A DNA stretch of 34,776 nucleotides from assembly GCF_002087335.1 (NCBI RefSeq), contig NZ_MWVJ01000135.1:1-34776 (forward strand). The letters are read 5' to 3'. Below, piece by piece: positions 1-7,502 of this stretch (positions within the stretch are counted from its first letter, which is position 1; every line of letters starts with the position of its first letter). A program made the position numbers and the translations under genes. The stretch comes from Pseudophaeobacter leonis (lineage in GTDB: Bacteria; Pseudomonadota; Alphaproteobacteria; Rhodobacterales; Rhodobacteraceae). Under the pieces are notes generated by a model, which saw only the letters and a program-made list of their open reading frames with translations, did not search any database and was not told where the DNA came from.

Positions 1-195
1 ATCCAGCGCCGTCTGGTCATAGTTTGGGCTCTCATAGATCACCTGGTGCAACGGATGCGCGCTGACCACCTCACCGGCATTGCCGGCACTGCCGCCGGAC
101 CTGCGGCCATCGGCCCATTGGACATTGCCCTCTGAGGTGCTGTCAGATTTGAACTGCAGCCCAATGGCAGACAGCGCCTTGTCTATAAGGGTCAT
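1..195 (-). CDS. Phage portal protein, N-terminal 65 residues (cut by window edge)
   Basis: An open frame starts with ATG at 195, overlapping the terminase stop as ATGA, and runs off the window at position 1. The visible 65 residues begin MTLIDKALSAIG and are rich in Gly and Ser. The call rests mainly on position, because the gene immediately after a HK97-type large terminase is normally the portal, and the start resembles short portal N-termini. In that family the portal is the dodecameric ring at the capsid vertex through which DNA is packaged and to which the tail joins. No diagnostic motif falls in this fragment, so another early structural protein is possible. The stop-start overlap implies translational coupling to the terminase. 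Confidence 0.6.
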   Translation of the reverse strand, partial: MTLIDKALSAIGLQFKSDSTSEGNVQWADGRRSGGSAGNAGEVVSAHPLHQVIYESPNYDQTALD

Positions 196-1953
196 GTCGT
201 GGCTCCAAGTGCTGCAAAAAAGCTATTGCGACGGTCGGCGTCGCTGGTGTCTTCGGGCACCTGGCACAGCGGCCAGATGGCATTCATGGTGGCGATCATT
301 CCGTCAATGGAGTCCTCAGGCACCTGTTTGGTTGGATAGATATAGTCGCCACCCTGCACCTGTTTCAGCAGGGTGTTACCCGCCATCCAGGTCAGAACCT
401 CATTGCCGTCATTGACCACGCGGTGATCCTCGACGCTGGCGATCAGCTTGTTAAACGGCTCATTCAGGTTCGAGGCCCGCGAGCGCAGCTCTACTGCGGT
501 GATCCCGGCTTTCTCCCAATTGGCCGCCATCTGGGCGGCAAAAACCGCATCATAAACCACCATCTCCACATCGAGCGCCGGCACATCCGACCAGCCCCAG
601 CTGCCATCGCCAAGCCCAGAAAGCTGCAGCACCAGCGCCTCGACAATGTTCAGATCCAGTTCCGCCCCCGGCGTGGTGAAGACCAACCCCTGGTTCTTCC
701 AGCCCCAAAGGTGCTCATTGCCCGGCGCGTCCACCACCTTTTCCGGCAGAAAATGCCAGCTGAACAGGCGGAACAACTTGCCATCTGGCACCAGCAGAAC
801 AACGCTGGCCGGGTCTCTGCGGGTGGCAAGATCAACGCCGATATAGGCTTTGCGCCCGGCATACTGCGCAAGCTGCATGCTGGGATCCTGACTTGCCCGC
901 CAGGCATCCATATCGATGGCGGCAGCGCCAACGCTGGTCCAGATATCCAGATGCTTGCGCAGGAACTCTCCCATTGCCGCCGGGCTGGCTGCTGCCTTTT
1001 CCCATTCGTCCTGCATGTATTCCAGCGACTTCGCCGCATGCAGGCTGGGGTTTGCCTTGGCCCAGGTTGCCGGATCCCTGGGCTCATCGCCCTCATCGGC
1101 TTCAAAGATCAGGCCAAAGTAGCGCTCATTCTTGCGATCGCCATCCAGCAGGCTCTGCAGATACTTGCGCTGCTCAAAGCAGATACCGCCGGTGTTGTAG
1201 CCCGCCGTGGTGATGGCAATCAGCAGCGGCTGCTCCCGCGCCCCCAGGGCCGAGGCCATTGAATCCCAAACATCGCGTTTATCATGTTCGTGCAGCTCAT
1301 CGACAAAGGCGCAATGCGGGTTTTTGCCATCCTTGGATTTGGTCTGGCTGGCGATCGGCTGGAACACCGCTGCCGGATCCTGCGTCTTGATCTTGTGTTC
1401 TTACCGTCAGGCCCAGCAGCTCATCCAGCCCCTGCCCCTCGGCCTCGCCAGTGATCGACCCATCGCGCGCCGCATCAAAGACAATGCGCGCCTGATGGGT
1501 CGAGGCCGCAGCCGAGTAGACCTTGGCCCCCGGCTCGCCATCGGGCACCAGAAAATACAGCCCCACTCCCGCCAGCAGGGTTGATTTGCCGTTCTTGCGC
1601 GGCACCTCAACATAGGCCGTACGGAACCGGCGCAACCCCGTCGCCATATGGCGCCAGCCGCCAATCTGGCTGATCATGAACGCTTGCCAGGGCAGCAGAG
1701 TCAGGCATTCCCCGCGCGCCGCCCATGCGCCCTCAATATGCGGCAGCGCTTCCAGAAAGGCGCACATGTGTTCCGAGGCCTCACCATCAAACACATAGGG
1801 AAAGGCATCCGTTCCCGCCCGCTTCAGATCGGCCTTGAACCGCTTGCAGGCCTGCTGGATCCGGCGGCAGGACGGCACCTTGCCCGCCAGCACATCCTCT
1901 GCCCAGTCCAGACCCCGCTGGGTCACAGACGTTGAGAATGACGCATCCAACAT
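192..1953 (-). pseudogene. terL: Phage terminase large subunit, HK97/Terminase_1 type, one frameshift
   Basis: This is the DNA-packaging ATPase and nuclease. The N-terminal part (from ATG at 1953, overlapping the small-terminase stop as TGATG) reads through an ATPase segment with a Walker A-like EVPRKNGKST near residue 115. The C-terminal part, in another frame from about 1400 down to 192, holds a Walker B-like FVDELHEH and the RNase H-like nuclease region starting at YIGVDLATRRDPAS. The two parts meet near 1400-1405. Removing one A there turns GTAAGAA into GTAGAA and gives a continuous LTVEHKIKTQDPAAVFQPI. The span is 1762 nt, that is 3n+1, so a single inserted base fits, and the repaired product of about 586 residues is a normal length for the family. 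A GTG at the start of the downstream part could allow a C-terminal fragment to be made, but it would lack the Walker A. Sequencing error is an alternative to a real mutation. Confidence 0.85.
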
Positions 1954-2450
1954 CAGGACCGCGACCCCTTACGGGTCATGGGGCGGAATGGCGTCACCAC
2001 CTTGCCATCCTGACCGCCGCCCTCTGGCGATGGCTCCTGCAACAAGCCCATGAAAGAGGTCTGACTGGACTGGCCTTGCTTGGCGCGCACGTAGGGCGTG
2101 CCTAAAAGCTCTTTTTCAAGTGCCTTCAATTGGTTGATTTGAGATGCTCTCTGCTGACTAAGACCCGATAGGTAATTCCCTTCTGTCGCATCAAATCCCT
2201 CATCCACAATCAAGACCGATAGCCGATCAAACGCGGCGCGGTGAACTGCGTAGCGCACAACCTGGCCAAAGACCGGCTCATCAATCAGCCCGTCACGCTT
2301 CAGATAGCGCAGCAGGCTTTCGCCATGCGACCGCTCGACCTCGTCAAAATGAGGTGGCCAGCCACCAAGCAGATCAACCCCAGGTTCTGAATGTCCGTCC
2401 CAGTGTGGTGCATACCCCCCCCCCCTTAAATTTGCGCGCGGAAATCGCAT
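1953..2450 (-). CDS. terS: Phage terminase small subunit, P27-like
   Basis: It is a 165-residue product if started at ATG 2450. The small terminase recognises phage DNA and hands it to the large subunit. The recognisable part starts near GGWPPHFDEVE and continues through helical segments, including a C-terminal helix around SQINQLKALEKELLG, as in P27-family small terminases. It lies directly upstream of terL with a 1-nt stop/start overlap, the standard order. The start is uncertain. The same frame stays open upstream into the HNH gene with no stop, and an 11-G run (on this strand) lies inside the N-terminal coding region, so tract length decides how the two genes are separated. ATG 2450 was chosen because it is the first start after the HNH domain; no strong ribosome binding site precedes it. 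Confidence 0.65.
   Translation of the reverse strand: MRFPRANLRGGGYAPHWDGHSEPGVDLLGGWPPHFDEVERSHGESLLRYLKRDGLIDEPVFGQVVRYAVHRAAFDRLSVLIVDEGFDATEGNYLSGLSQQRASQINQLKALEKELLGTPYVRAKQGQSSQTSFMGLLQEPSPEGGGQDGKVVTPFRPMTRKGSRS
2415..2425. repeat. C11 homopolymer (G11 on the coding strand) inside the HNH-terS junction
   Basis: Eleven consecutive C are seen on the plus strand. On the coding strand they encode Gly-rich residues just inside the small terminase. At length 11 the HNH and terS frames are joined. At length 12 the upstream frame would end about 45 bases later. The tract is long enough to slip in replication or to be miscalled in sequencing. Confidence 0.9.
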
Positions 2451-2880
2451 TATACCCGCCGGTTTCAGGTCAGGAGGGCCCAGACTTTGAAAGCCCCCCT
2501 CCCGGTGTTCGCGCCGTTCGGCCCGCTGTTTCTTGCCGTCATGACAGCTCTTGCAAAGCGACTGCAGCGCGCCAAACCAGAACAACCCATGGTCATCCCG
2601 GTGCGGCACCACATGATCCGCGACCATGGCCAGTTGCTTTGAATGATCCGGACAAAGCCGACACAGCGGCTCTGCAACCAGCTGCTGCAGGCGCCGACCG
2701 CCTTTGCCGCGCCAGGCCTTGCTCGCATACCATTTGCGGCTGGGTCGGTTTGTCCGCCGCTTCGCCTCTGATGGTCGGTCCCGGTCCTGCTTTTCCGATC
2801 GCGCATGCGCATCGCAATAGCCCGTCCCGACCTCAATCAGTCGGAAACAGCCTGGATGCGCGCAGGGTTTCTTCGGGCAT
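2451..2880 (-). pseudogene. Phage HNH endonuclease, frameshift at second codon
   Basis: The frame encodes a phage-type HNH nuclease: an N-terminal Cys pair (PCAHPGC), a zinc-binding PLCRLC, the HNH core DHVVPHRDDHG and SLCKSCHDGKK. Such genes sit just upstream of terS in HK97-type phages and assist the terminase in packaging. No ATG, GTG or TTG exists in this frame upstream of the core. However, an ATG at 2880 with a purine-rich AAGGGGCG in front of it is one base out of frame. Reading ATGCCCGAAG as ATGCCGAAG restores MPKKPCAHPGC, so one extra C is present. Unless this is a sequence error, translation could only begin inside the core at ATG 2627. The C-terminal border with terS is arbitrary because the frame has no stop there. 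Confidence 0.8.
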
Positions 2881-3420
2881 CCCGCGCCCCTTGGCCAATG
2901 TCAGGTGATACAACGCAAAAACGCCCGCCGGTTTCCCGTGGGCGCATTTCGTGATGATATATAGCTGATCGCATGTAGGTGAGTTAAGCGTCAAGAGGGT
3001 TTTGTGAGCGGCGCTTCTCCGAAGGTGCCGGAACGGTACCGATACAAGCCCTCAAAGGGCTGCTCCCAGCCCAAATGCGACATTCGATCCTAGCACAACA
3101 CGACACTGGGTGCCGAAGTAATGGCGGCTTCCGGTCATTCGCTGCGCATCATGGATCCAACCACAGCATGGCAAACGCAGCCATTCATGAACCCAAAGGC
3201 AGGCCCACTATACTGCGATAGCATGTACCATTGCCCAGCCGTAAAACTTTATTTTGGAAGATACGCTGAAGGGGGCATGCCCGGGCTCGGACCTGCGCTT
3301 ATCAGGTTACCCTAGCGGGGCGGGCAGTCCCCATGGACCGTCGGTTCCGAGACTTGCATGTCTCGCCGTGTCAGGCCGCCTCGTCCCACGGACGTCGCTG
3401 ATCGTCAGCCCATCGCCACG
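2881..3420. promoter_or_regulatory. Gene-poor interval upstream of the packaging genes; possible promoter and hairpin on the minus strand
   Basis: No convincing gene is visible; a 64-codon plus-strand frame at 3121-3315 has no family signal. On the minus strand there is a possible promoter with -35 TTAACT at 2987-2982, an 18-nt spacer and -10 TATATA at 2963-2958, reading towards the HNH gene. Just downstream, arms CGCCC/GGGCG (2944-2940 with 2926-2922) are followed by five T on that strand, which may be a weak terminator or leader hairpin. A small palindrome, GAGAC/GTCTC, lies at 3349-3364. All of these are by eye and weak. Confidence 0.3.
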
Positions 3421-4419
3421 CTATTCGAAGCGACCTATCAACGACCAATAGAAGGCTGCCAGCTTGCGCGATGGTTTGACGGGTGTGAGGTAGACGTCAT
3501 AGGCATCCAACAGCGAACTGTCGGATTGCAGGACCTGCGCGGCAACGGTCTCACGAAACCGCGCCAGCGCCGCGCGCCCCGCATCATTAAGCCCGTCCTG
3601 TCGAGTGAAGATGGTATAGCGCTCATCCCGGTAGGTGCTGTCGGAAAGCTCGTAGCGGCAGTCTGGAAACGCTTCAAGATTTTTGCGCACAATCTCTAGA
3701 TCTCCAATGTAGTAGATAATCTCTCCTGAACAGAGGGCTCGGGCGAGATCGGCGTGGCTGCGTTTGGTCAGCACCACCTCGGCGGTGTTCTGCTCGCATT
3801 CGACAGATAAGCTGTGCGCGCGGCTGCCGGGTTCGATCGCGCTCAACAACAGATCCCTCCATCGCGGGACTTCACCCGAGTTTGCAACCGCTCGGATCCC
3901 TGCATGGCTGGCGGTGGTATTGTCGGCGATGCCCGCGACGGACTGACAGAGGATGCCCTTGGGTATCTCCGCAGTCGTAGCATATCCGATCCCCGACAGA
4001 TAGACTGGGACAGTCGGCATCTGGTTTCTCAGCCGCCTGGGCGTGATTGAGGCAGGATCACAGAGCACATGCCAAGCGACCTGAGCTTCGCCAAAACGAG
4101 TGACGGTATCCACGGGAACAGGCTCGATTTCAAGAGCGATGTCACGCTGAAGCTCGCGAAAGGCAGCATCGCAGATCTGGACCATATAGCCACGATATCC
4201 AGCACGATAGAGTGGGCCGGGAAGCGCCCTTTGGGGGTCGGTGCGATCATTGGCCGACGCGCGGTAGGAGAAGGGGGCGGCATCGGCGCGTACCCCGACT
4301 TTGAGCACCACGATTTCCTGTGCCCCCGCCTCCAGAGAGAGAAGCATCGCGGTGGCTATTACGCCCGCCAGCATCGCGCGCATACAGACTTTGACTGGGG
4401 TCTTGCTCTTATACGACAT
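3421..4419 (-). CDS. Exported solute-binding-fold protein (SBP_bac_3-like), third gene of the cargo operon
   Basis: It encodes a 332-residue protein with a clear signal peptide: basic start, hydrophobic segment about residues 13-30, likely cleavage after EAGA. The mature protein begins with LKVGVRADAAPFSYR and continues with GYRGYMVQICDAAF and HVLCDPASITPRRL. These are the layout and signature of periplasmic amino-acid-type binding proteins of the SBP_bac_3 group, including the Arg that usually contacts a ligand carboxylate. The length is somewhat above the usual 250-290. The start overlaps the end of the membrane-protein gene by 11 nt, so the two are surely co-expressed. No ATP-binding cassette or ordinary ABC permease is near. 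It therefore probably serves as a receptor partner for the membrane protein rather than in transport, which is inference. The ligand is unknown. Confidence 0.75.
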   Translation of the reverse strand: MSYKSKTPVKVCMRAMLAGVIATAMLLSLEAGAQEIVVLKVGVRADAAPFSYRASANDRTDPQRALPGPLYRAGYRGYMVQICDAAFRELQRDIALEIEPVPVDTVTRFGEAQVAWHVLCDPASITPRRLRNQMPTVPVYLSGIGYATTAEIPKGILCQSVAGIADNTTASHAGIRAVANSGEVPRWRDLLLSAIEPGSRAHSLSVECEQNTAEVVLTKRSHADLARALCSGEIIYYIGDLEIVRKNLEAFPDCRYELSDSTYRDERYTIFTRQDGLNDAGRAALARFRETVAAQVLQSDSSLLDAYDVYLTPVKPSRKLAAFYWSLIGRFE

Positions 4420-6049
4420 CGTTCATCCGTCCTTCTCCGGTTTCGACAATCGTTGCAAAACACAGCAGAAATGCCAAGCTGATCACACCAAAGATCGCTC
4501 CGTCCCTCAGAGCGTCCACGAGGCTATGGCCAGGATCGGCGATGAGGAACATTAGAAACACGATGGAGGACACGCAGGCCCCGAATACGGCGATTAGGCA
4601 GGTTTGGAGCGCCGGCAGGTTGTCGTGCTGATCGGCGACCAACAGCACGGTAGCGGCGACAAAGACCATAGCGCCGCCGTACATGAACGCCTCGCCCAGA
4701 GCGCGGCTGAGGCTTTCGACGGCGGTAGACCACACGAGGATGTAGCCGTTTTTTACCGTGGCGGCGACGAAATCCGGCAGGGACAACACGAATGAGCCAA
4801 CGAGCACACCAACCAGTGCGCCTGCAGTCGAGAGTTGTAAGAGCCGACTGTAGGGCAGGTTTTGGAAGGTGTAACTGCGGTATCGCCCCTCACTCATTCG
4901 AAATCCTCGGATAGTATGGATCGTCATGGAGACGGCGATAAAGATGATCATTGATTGTAACGAGAGGGTCAGCGCCTTGCGGGCGCGATAGGCGTACTCT
5001 TCGTGCGACAGCGAGAACAGCGAAACGCCGTCAATGCTGCTCTTGACCCACACTTCGATGCCGAACCCGGCCAGCAGCGCGGTAAAGAACACCGCCACGG
5101 CGCCTGCGGCCAGCGCGTTGAGCACGAGGTCGCGGGGCTTATTGTTGAGTGCGTCGAGGACAAAGGCTGTCGGCGGGTGACTGACCAGCGGGCGCACGTT
5201 CGGATCCTTGAAGTACAGAACGGAAAATAGCACCTGCAGGTTACGCTTTTCCTGCTCGATACGGTTGAGCAGCGTTGTCTTGTCCGTGAACTCGCTCTCC
5301 AACTCAGCGTCGAGAGCATCCATGTTTTCCTTTTGCTTTTCGAGTAGTGATGACAGCGTGTTCAGATGCTCTTGCGCAAAGACAATGTTGCGCAGCGGAG
5401 TCACAATGGGCTCGGCGAGGGCATCGATCTCCCGCAACCCCTTGATGATGTAGCGATCTTCCTGTGGGGCATCGCCGCCGGTGGCCTGCGGAAAGCGGTC
5501 TAGGTAAGACCGAGTGCGGGGCAGGTGCGGGCTCAGCGCGGGCTCGGTCAGATCCAGCCGGTTCAACCGCGTCACCGTGCGAAAGATGCTGCTGGGGATC
5601 CCGGCAAGGCGGTGGGCAATGGCGCGTAGAACCTGCGCGATCCGGCTCGCCCAGCCGGTTGAGAGCAGAGTGATCAGTGCCAGCGTAATGTAGATGGGCC
5701 GGGCCATGCCCTCACGGTCCAAAAAAATGGCGTCGACTGATCCGAAAGGCAGGTCACCCTGAGCGCCGTTCTTCTCGCCGCCGATCATCGCTATGTCGCC
5801 TAGTTGTACACAGGTCAACAGCAGCAGGTAGACCATCAGATAGAGCGCCATGTAGAAAAGATAGCCACGCAGCAATACCCGTCGTGCCGCTAGATCTTCC
5901 AGTTCGATATTGTCCAAAATGCGGAACGCACTCTTGCTGTTGAGTTTGGTGGGGGTCGAAAACTGTCGATGCGCCTCAATCAGTAGGATCAAAGCGCCGA
6001 CGGTGCACATGACAAAGTAGGCCAGGGTATCGCTCATAAGAATAACCAT
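4409..6049 (-). CDS. Polytopic membrane protein with central coiled-coil loop, second gene of the cargo operon
   Basis: It encodes 546 residues with no family that I recognise. By hydrophobicity, membrane segments lie at about 8-26, 62-83, 117-134, 308-332, 362-381, 404-425, 455-473, 484-503 and 517-536. Between the third and fourth is a soluble stretch of about 170 residues. It contains a charged heptad-like coiled coil at about 222-272 (around LEKQKENMDALDAELESEF), probably cytoplasmic. The arrangement suggests an oligomeric membrane effector or channel-like protein. It starts about 55 nt after the stop of the small exported-peptide gene and overlaps the binding-protein gene by 11 nt, so all three form one leftward operon. 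The start could also be the second ATG at 6037. No enzyme motif is seen. Signalling, superinfection exclusion or defence is possible but unproven. Confidence 0.7.
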   Translation of the reverse strand: MVILMSDTLAYFVMCTVGALILLIEAHRQFSTPTKLNSKSAFRILDNIELEDLAARRVLLRGYLFYMALYLMVYLLLLTCVQLGDIAMIGGEKNGAQGDLPFGSVDAIFLDREGMARPIYITLALITLLSTGWASRIAQVLRAIAHRLAGIPSSIFRTVTRLNRLDLTEPALSPHLPRTRSYLDRFPQATGGDAPQEDRYIIKGLREIDALAEPIVTPLRNIVFAQEHLNTLSSLLEKQKENMDALDAELESEFTDKTTLLNRIEQEKRNLQVLFSVLYFKDPNVRPLVSHPPTAFVLDALNNKPRDLVLNALAAGAVAVFFTALLAGFGIEVWVKSSIDGVSLFSLSHEEYAYRARKALTLSLQSMIIFIAVSMTIHTIRGFRMSEGRYRSYTFQNLPYSRLLQLSTAGALVGVLVGSFVLSLPDFVAATVKNGYILVWSTAVESLSRALGEAFMYGGAMVFVAATVLLVADQHDNLPALQTCLIAVFGACVSSIVFLMFLIADPGHSLVDALRDGAIFGVISLAFLLCFATIVETGEGRMNDVV

Positions 6050-6104
6050 ACTGGAAAGGGCCCTGTCGCAAGGCGGGGCGGATCAAAAAAACGTTCTAGA
6101 AAAC

Positions 6105-6242
6105 TCAATCGCAGCGACGGACCTGCGGGTCGCAAGAGGCCACTTCGATGCTGTACTGCGGGGGGACCTGCGCTGAAAACGAGGTGAAGAGAGAGGTCCC
6201 GAGAATGACGGCGGCGAGAATAATACTTGGTAAAAACTGCAT
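6105..6242 (-). CDS. 45-residue exported peptide with two cysteines, first gene of the cargo operon
   Basis: ATG 6242 is preceded by a strong ribosome binding site (GGAGG at 6251-6247, 4 nt from the start). The peptide starts MQFLPSIILAAVILG, a hydrophobic run typical of a signal peptide or signal anchor. If it is cut after FSA at residue 24, the released part is 21 residues with a C-x6-C pair, CDPQVRRC, which could close a disulfide ring in the periplasm. Phe at -3 is not ideal for signal peptidase I, so retention in the membrane is possible. It lies 28-35 nt after a consensus-like promoter and in front of the membrane-protein and binding-protein genes. I know of no matching family. The strong initiation site, export signal and operon position are the evidence that it is real. 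Confidence 0.65.
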   Translation of the reverse strand: MQFLPSIILAAVILGTSLFTSFSAQVPPQYSIEVASCDPQVRRCD

Positions 6243-6276
6243 AAAACCTCCATCTCATCAATAATTATCTGCCTTT

Positions 6277-6305
6277 TCTATACCTGAACTCACCACAAAT
6301 TTCAA
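6277..6305 (-). promoter_or_regulatory. Sigma70-type promoter of the three-gene cargo operon
   Basis: On the minus strand -35 TTGAAA (6305-6300) and -10 TATAGA (6282-6277) are separated by exactly 17 nt. Transcription would start near 6270, giving a leader of about 28 nt before the ATG at 6242. No CI-type operator (GTAGG-N6-CCTAC) is visible here, so the operon is probably expressed in the lysogen. Confidence 0.65.
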
Positions 6306-6706
6306 CCAGTGGCTGTGATCGCCGTGGGAACGCACCATATAGCCTTGACCAAGACTGCAGAATATTTGGGGGCCTTTTGGGGGCAATGTATTTGACTATC
6401 CGAAAACTTTTGACGCTGCTCCCGGACGCAGCGGGCTGGAACTACCCCGATATGCGTAGCTTGTCCAAGAGCGGAAAGAAGACCGCCTAAGTGGGGTTGA
6501 TCACCCGGCAAGGCGAACAGATACGGTTCGAGATTTAGCCGTTCTAAGAAACTGAAATCAACTTTGCAAACTACGCTTCCTGCGCAGAGCTGCCATTGGT
6601 TCTAAGGTCCAAAGAACCTTCATGGGCTGGCACGTCTGGCCTTGGTTCCATCTTGATGATCTTATGCGGCCGGGTGGCTGTGAGAAAACTGGGCGGGCAA
6701 AAGACG
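6306..6706. other. Interval between the divergent cargo genes; possible 34-codon ORF remnant
   Basis: No firm gene. A plus-strand ATG at 6386, close behind a G-rich stretch, opens 34 codons (starting MYLTIRKLLTLLPDAAG) to TAA at 6490. The same frame stays open after that stop for another 15 codons (VGLITRQGEQIRFEI) to a second stop. This looks like a short gene or the remnant of a longer one interrupted by a stop; no family was recognised. A short purine- and T-rich repeat, TTTGGGGGC-like, lies at about 6365-6385. Confidence 0.3.
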
Positions 6707-7414
6707 ATGGCATCAAGAGGACAGCGTTTTCTAGGTGAGTGTATCTGCTTACTGTCTGCAACACTTTTGGGAGGCATGTTTGCTTTTGCCGATGAAGCGG
6801 CGACTCTTTCGGGCAAGGCGAGTGTGATTGACGGCGATAATCTGAAAGTGGGGGTCGCACTGGTCCGCCTGCATGGTATCGACGCGCCTGAGACGGGGCA
6901 GCTTTGTGAACGCCCAGATCTGCCATCCTGGCATTGCGATGAAGCTGCAGTAAATCGACTTGTCGAACTGGCAGAAGGGCGTTTTACCATTTGCTCACTG
7001 CTAGAGGTGGATCCCTACGGACGCCTGGTAGCGACCTGCGAAGTGAAAGGGATCCAGCTCGGCCCAACTTTGGTCAAAGAGGGGCTCGCCTGGGCATTTT
7101 CCAAATACTCTCAGGACTATGTGCCGTTTGAGCAGGCCGCCCGTCGTTCCGGCTTAGGCATTTGGCATAATGGTGCGGAACCACAAACGCCTGCGGACTA
7201 TCGAGCTGACCGGTGGGCGCGCGCTGCGGCTGCTTCCCCTCGTGAAGGATGTCCAATCAAGGGCAATATCGCCAGAAACGGAGAGCGCATTTATCATGCC
7301 CCCTGGTCGAAGTACTATTCGCGAACGAAGATCGACGAAGCAGCAGGAGAAAGATGGTTTTGCGATGAGGCCGAGGCTGCAAGTGAAGGGTGGCGCCCTG
7401 CTAGGTCAAGGTAA
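6707..7414 (+). CDS. Exported thermonuclease-family (SNase-like) nuclease
   Basis: The product is 235 residues from ATG 6707. An N-terminal hydrophobic segment (ECICLLSATLLGGMFAFA) indicates export. The SNase fold is shown by VIDGDNLKVG, RLHGIDAPE, the short GRLVATC strand and the helix TLVKEGLAWAFSKYS, which include the Asp, Arg and Glu positions used for Ca2+-dependent phosphodiester cleavage. A C-terminal Cys-containing extension (CPIKGNIARNGERIYH through GERWFCDEAEA) is common in proteobacterial relatives. The frame is open further upstream (to 6596), but ATG 6707 places the signal sequence near the N-terminus and was preferred. It stands alone on the plus strand, divergent from the three-gene operon, as prophage cargo. 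DNA or RNA in the periplasm or outside the cell is the likely substrate. Confidence 0.85.
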   Translation: MASRGQRFLGECICLLSATLLGGMFAFADEAATLSGKASVIDGDNLKVGVALVRLHGIDAPETGQLCERPDLPSWHCDEAAVNRLVELAEGRFTICSLLEVDPYGRLVATCEVKGIQLGPTLVKEGLAWAFSKYSQDYVPFEQAARRSGLGIWHNGAEPQTPADYRADRWARAAAASPREGCPIKGNIARNGERIYHAPWSKYYSRTKIDEAAGERWFCDEAEAASEGWRPARSR

Positions 7415-7440
7415 CGGTTTCCAAGGGGCGTTCTCTGCGC

Positions 7441-7478
7441 TTAGCTGCCGTTGACGAAACCATCTTGTCGGCAGCTAA
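7441..7478. repeat. Inverted repeat between convergent genes
   Basis: Perfect 10-bp arms TTAGCTGCCG (7441-7450) and CGGCAGCTAA (7469-7478) with an 18-nt loop. GCG/CGC pairs extend them beyond one mismatch. It lies between the thermonuclease gene and the leftward gene ending at 7503. There is no T-run, so it is either a factor-assisted transcription end or the edge of the cargo insertion. Confidence 0.55.
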
Positions 7479-7502
7479 ACGCGGAATGCTTTGATAGATA
7501 TG

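Noticed and set aside
423..1262. 279-codon plus-strand frame
   Set aside because: It lies antisense to the well-supported large terminase and has no family pattern; a shadow of high-GC coding.
1..2880. Gene transfer agent cluster
   Set aside because: Presence of integrase, repressor, operators and HNH gene beside the terminase indicates an integrated phage, not a GTA.
3121..3315. 64-residue plus-strand ORF
   Set aside because: No ribosome binding site, no domain and no operon context; listed only within the gene-poor interval.
6034..6261. 75-codon minus-strand frame over the start of the cargo operon
   Set aside because: The overlapping 45-codon frame has the strong ribosome binding site and an export signal; this one has neither.
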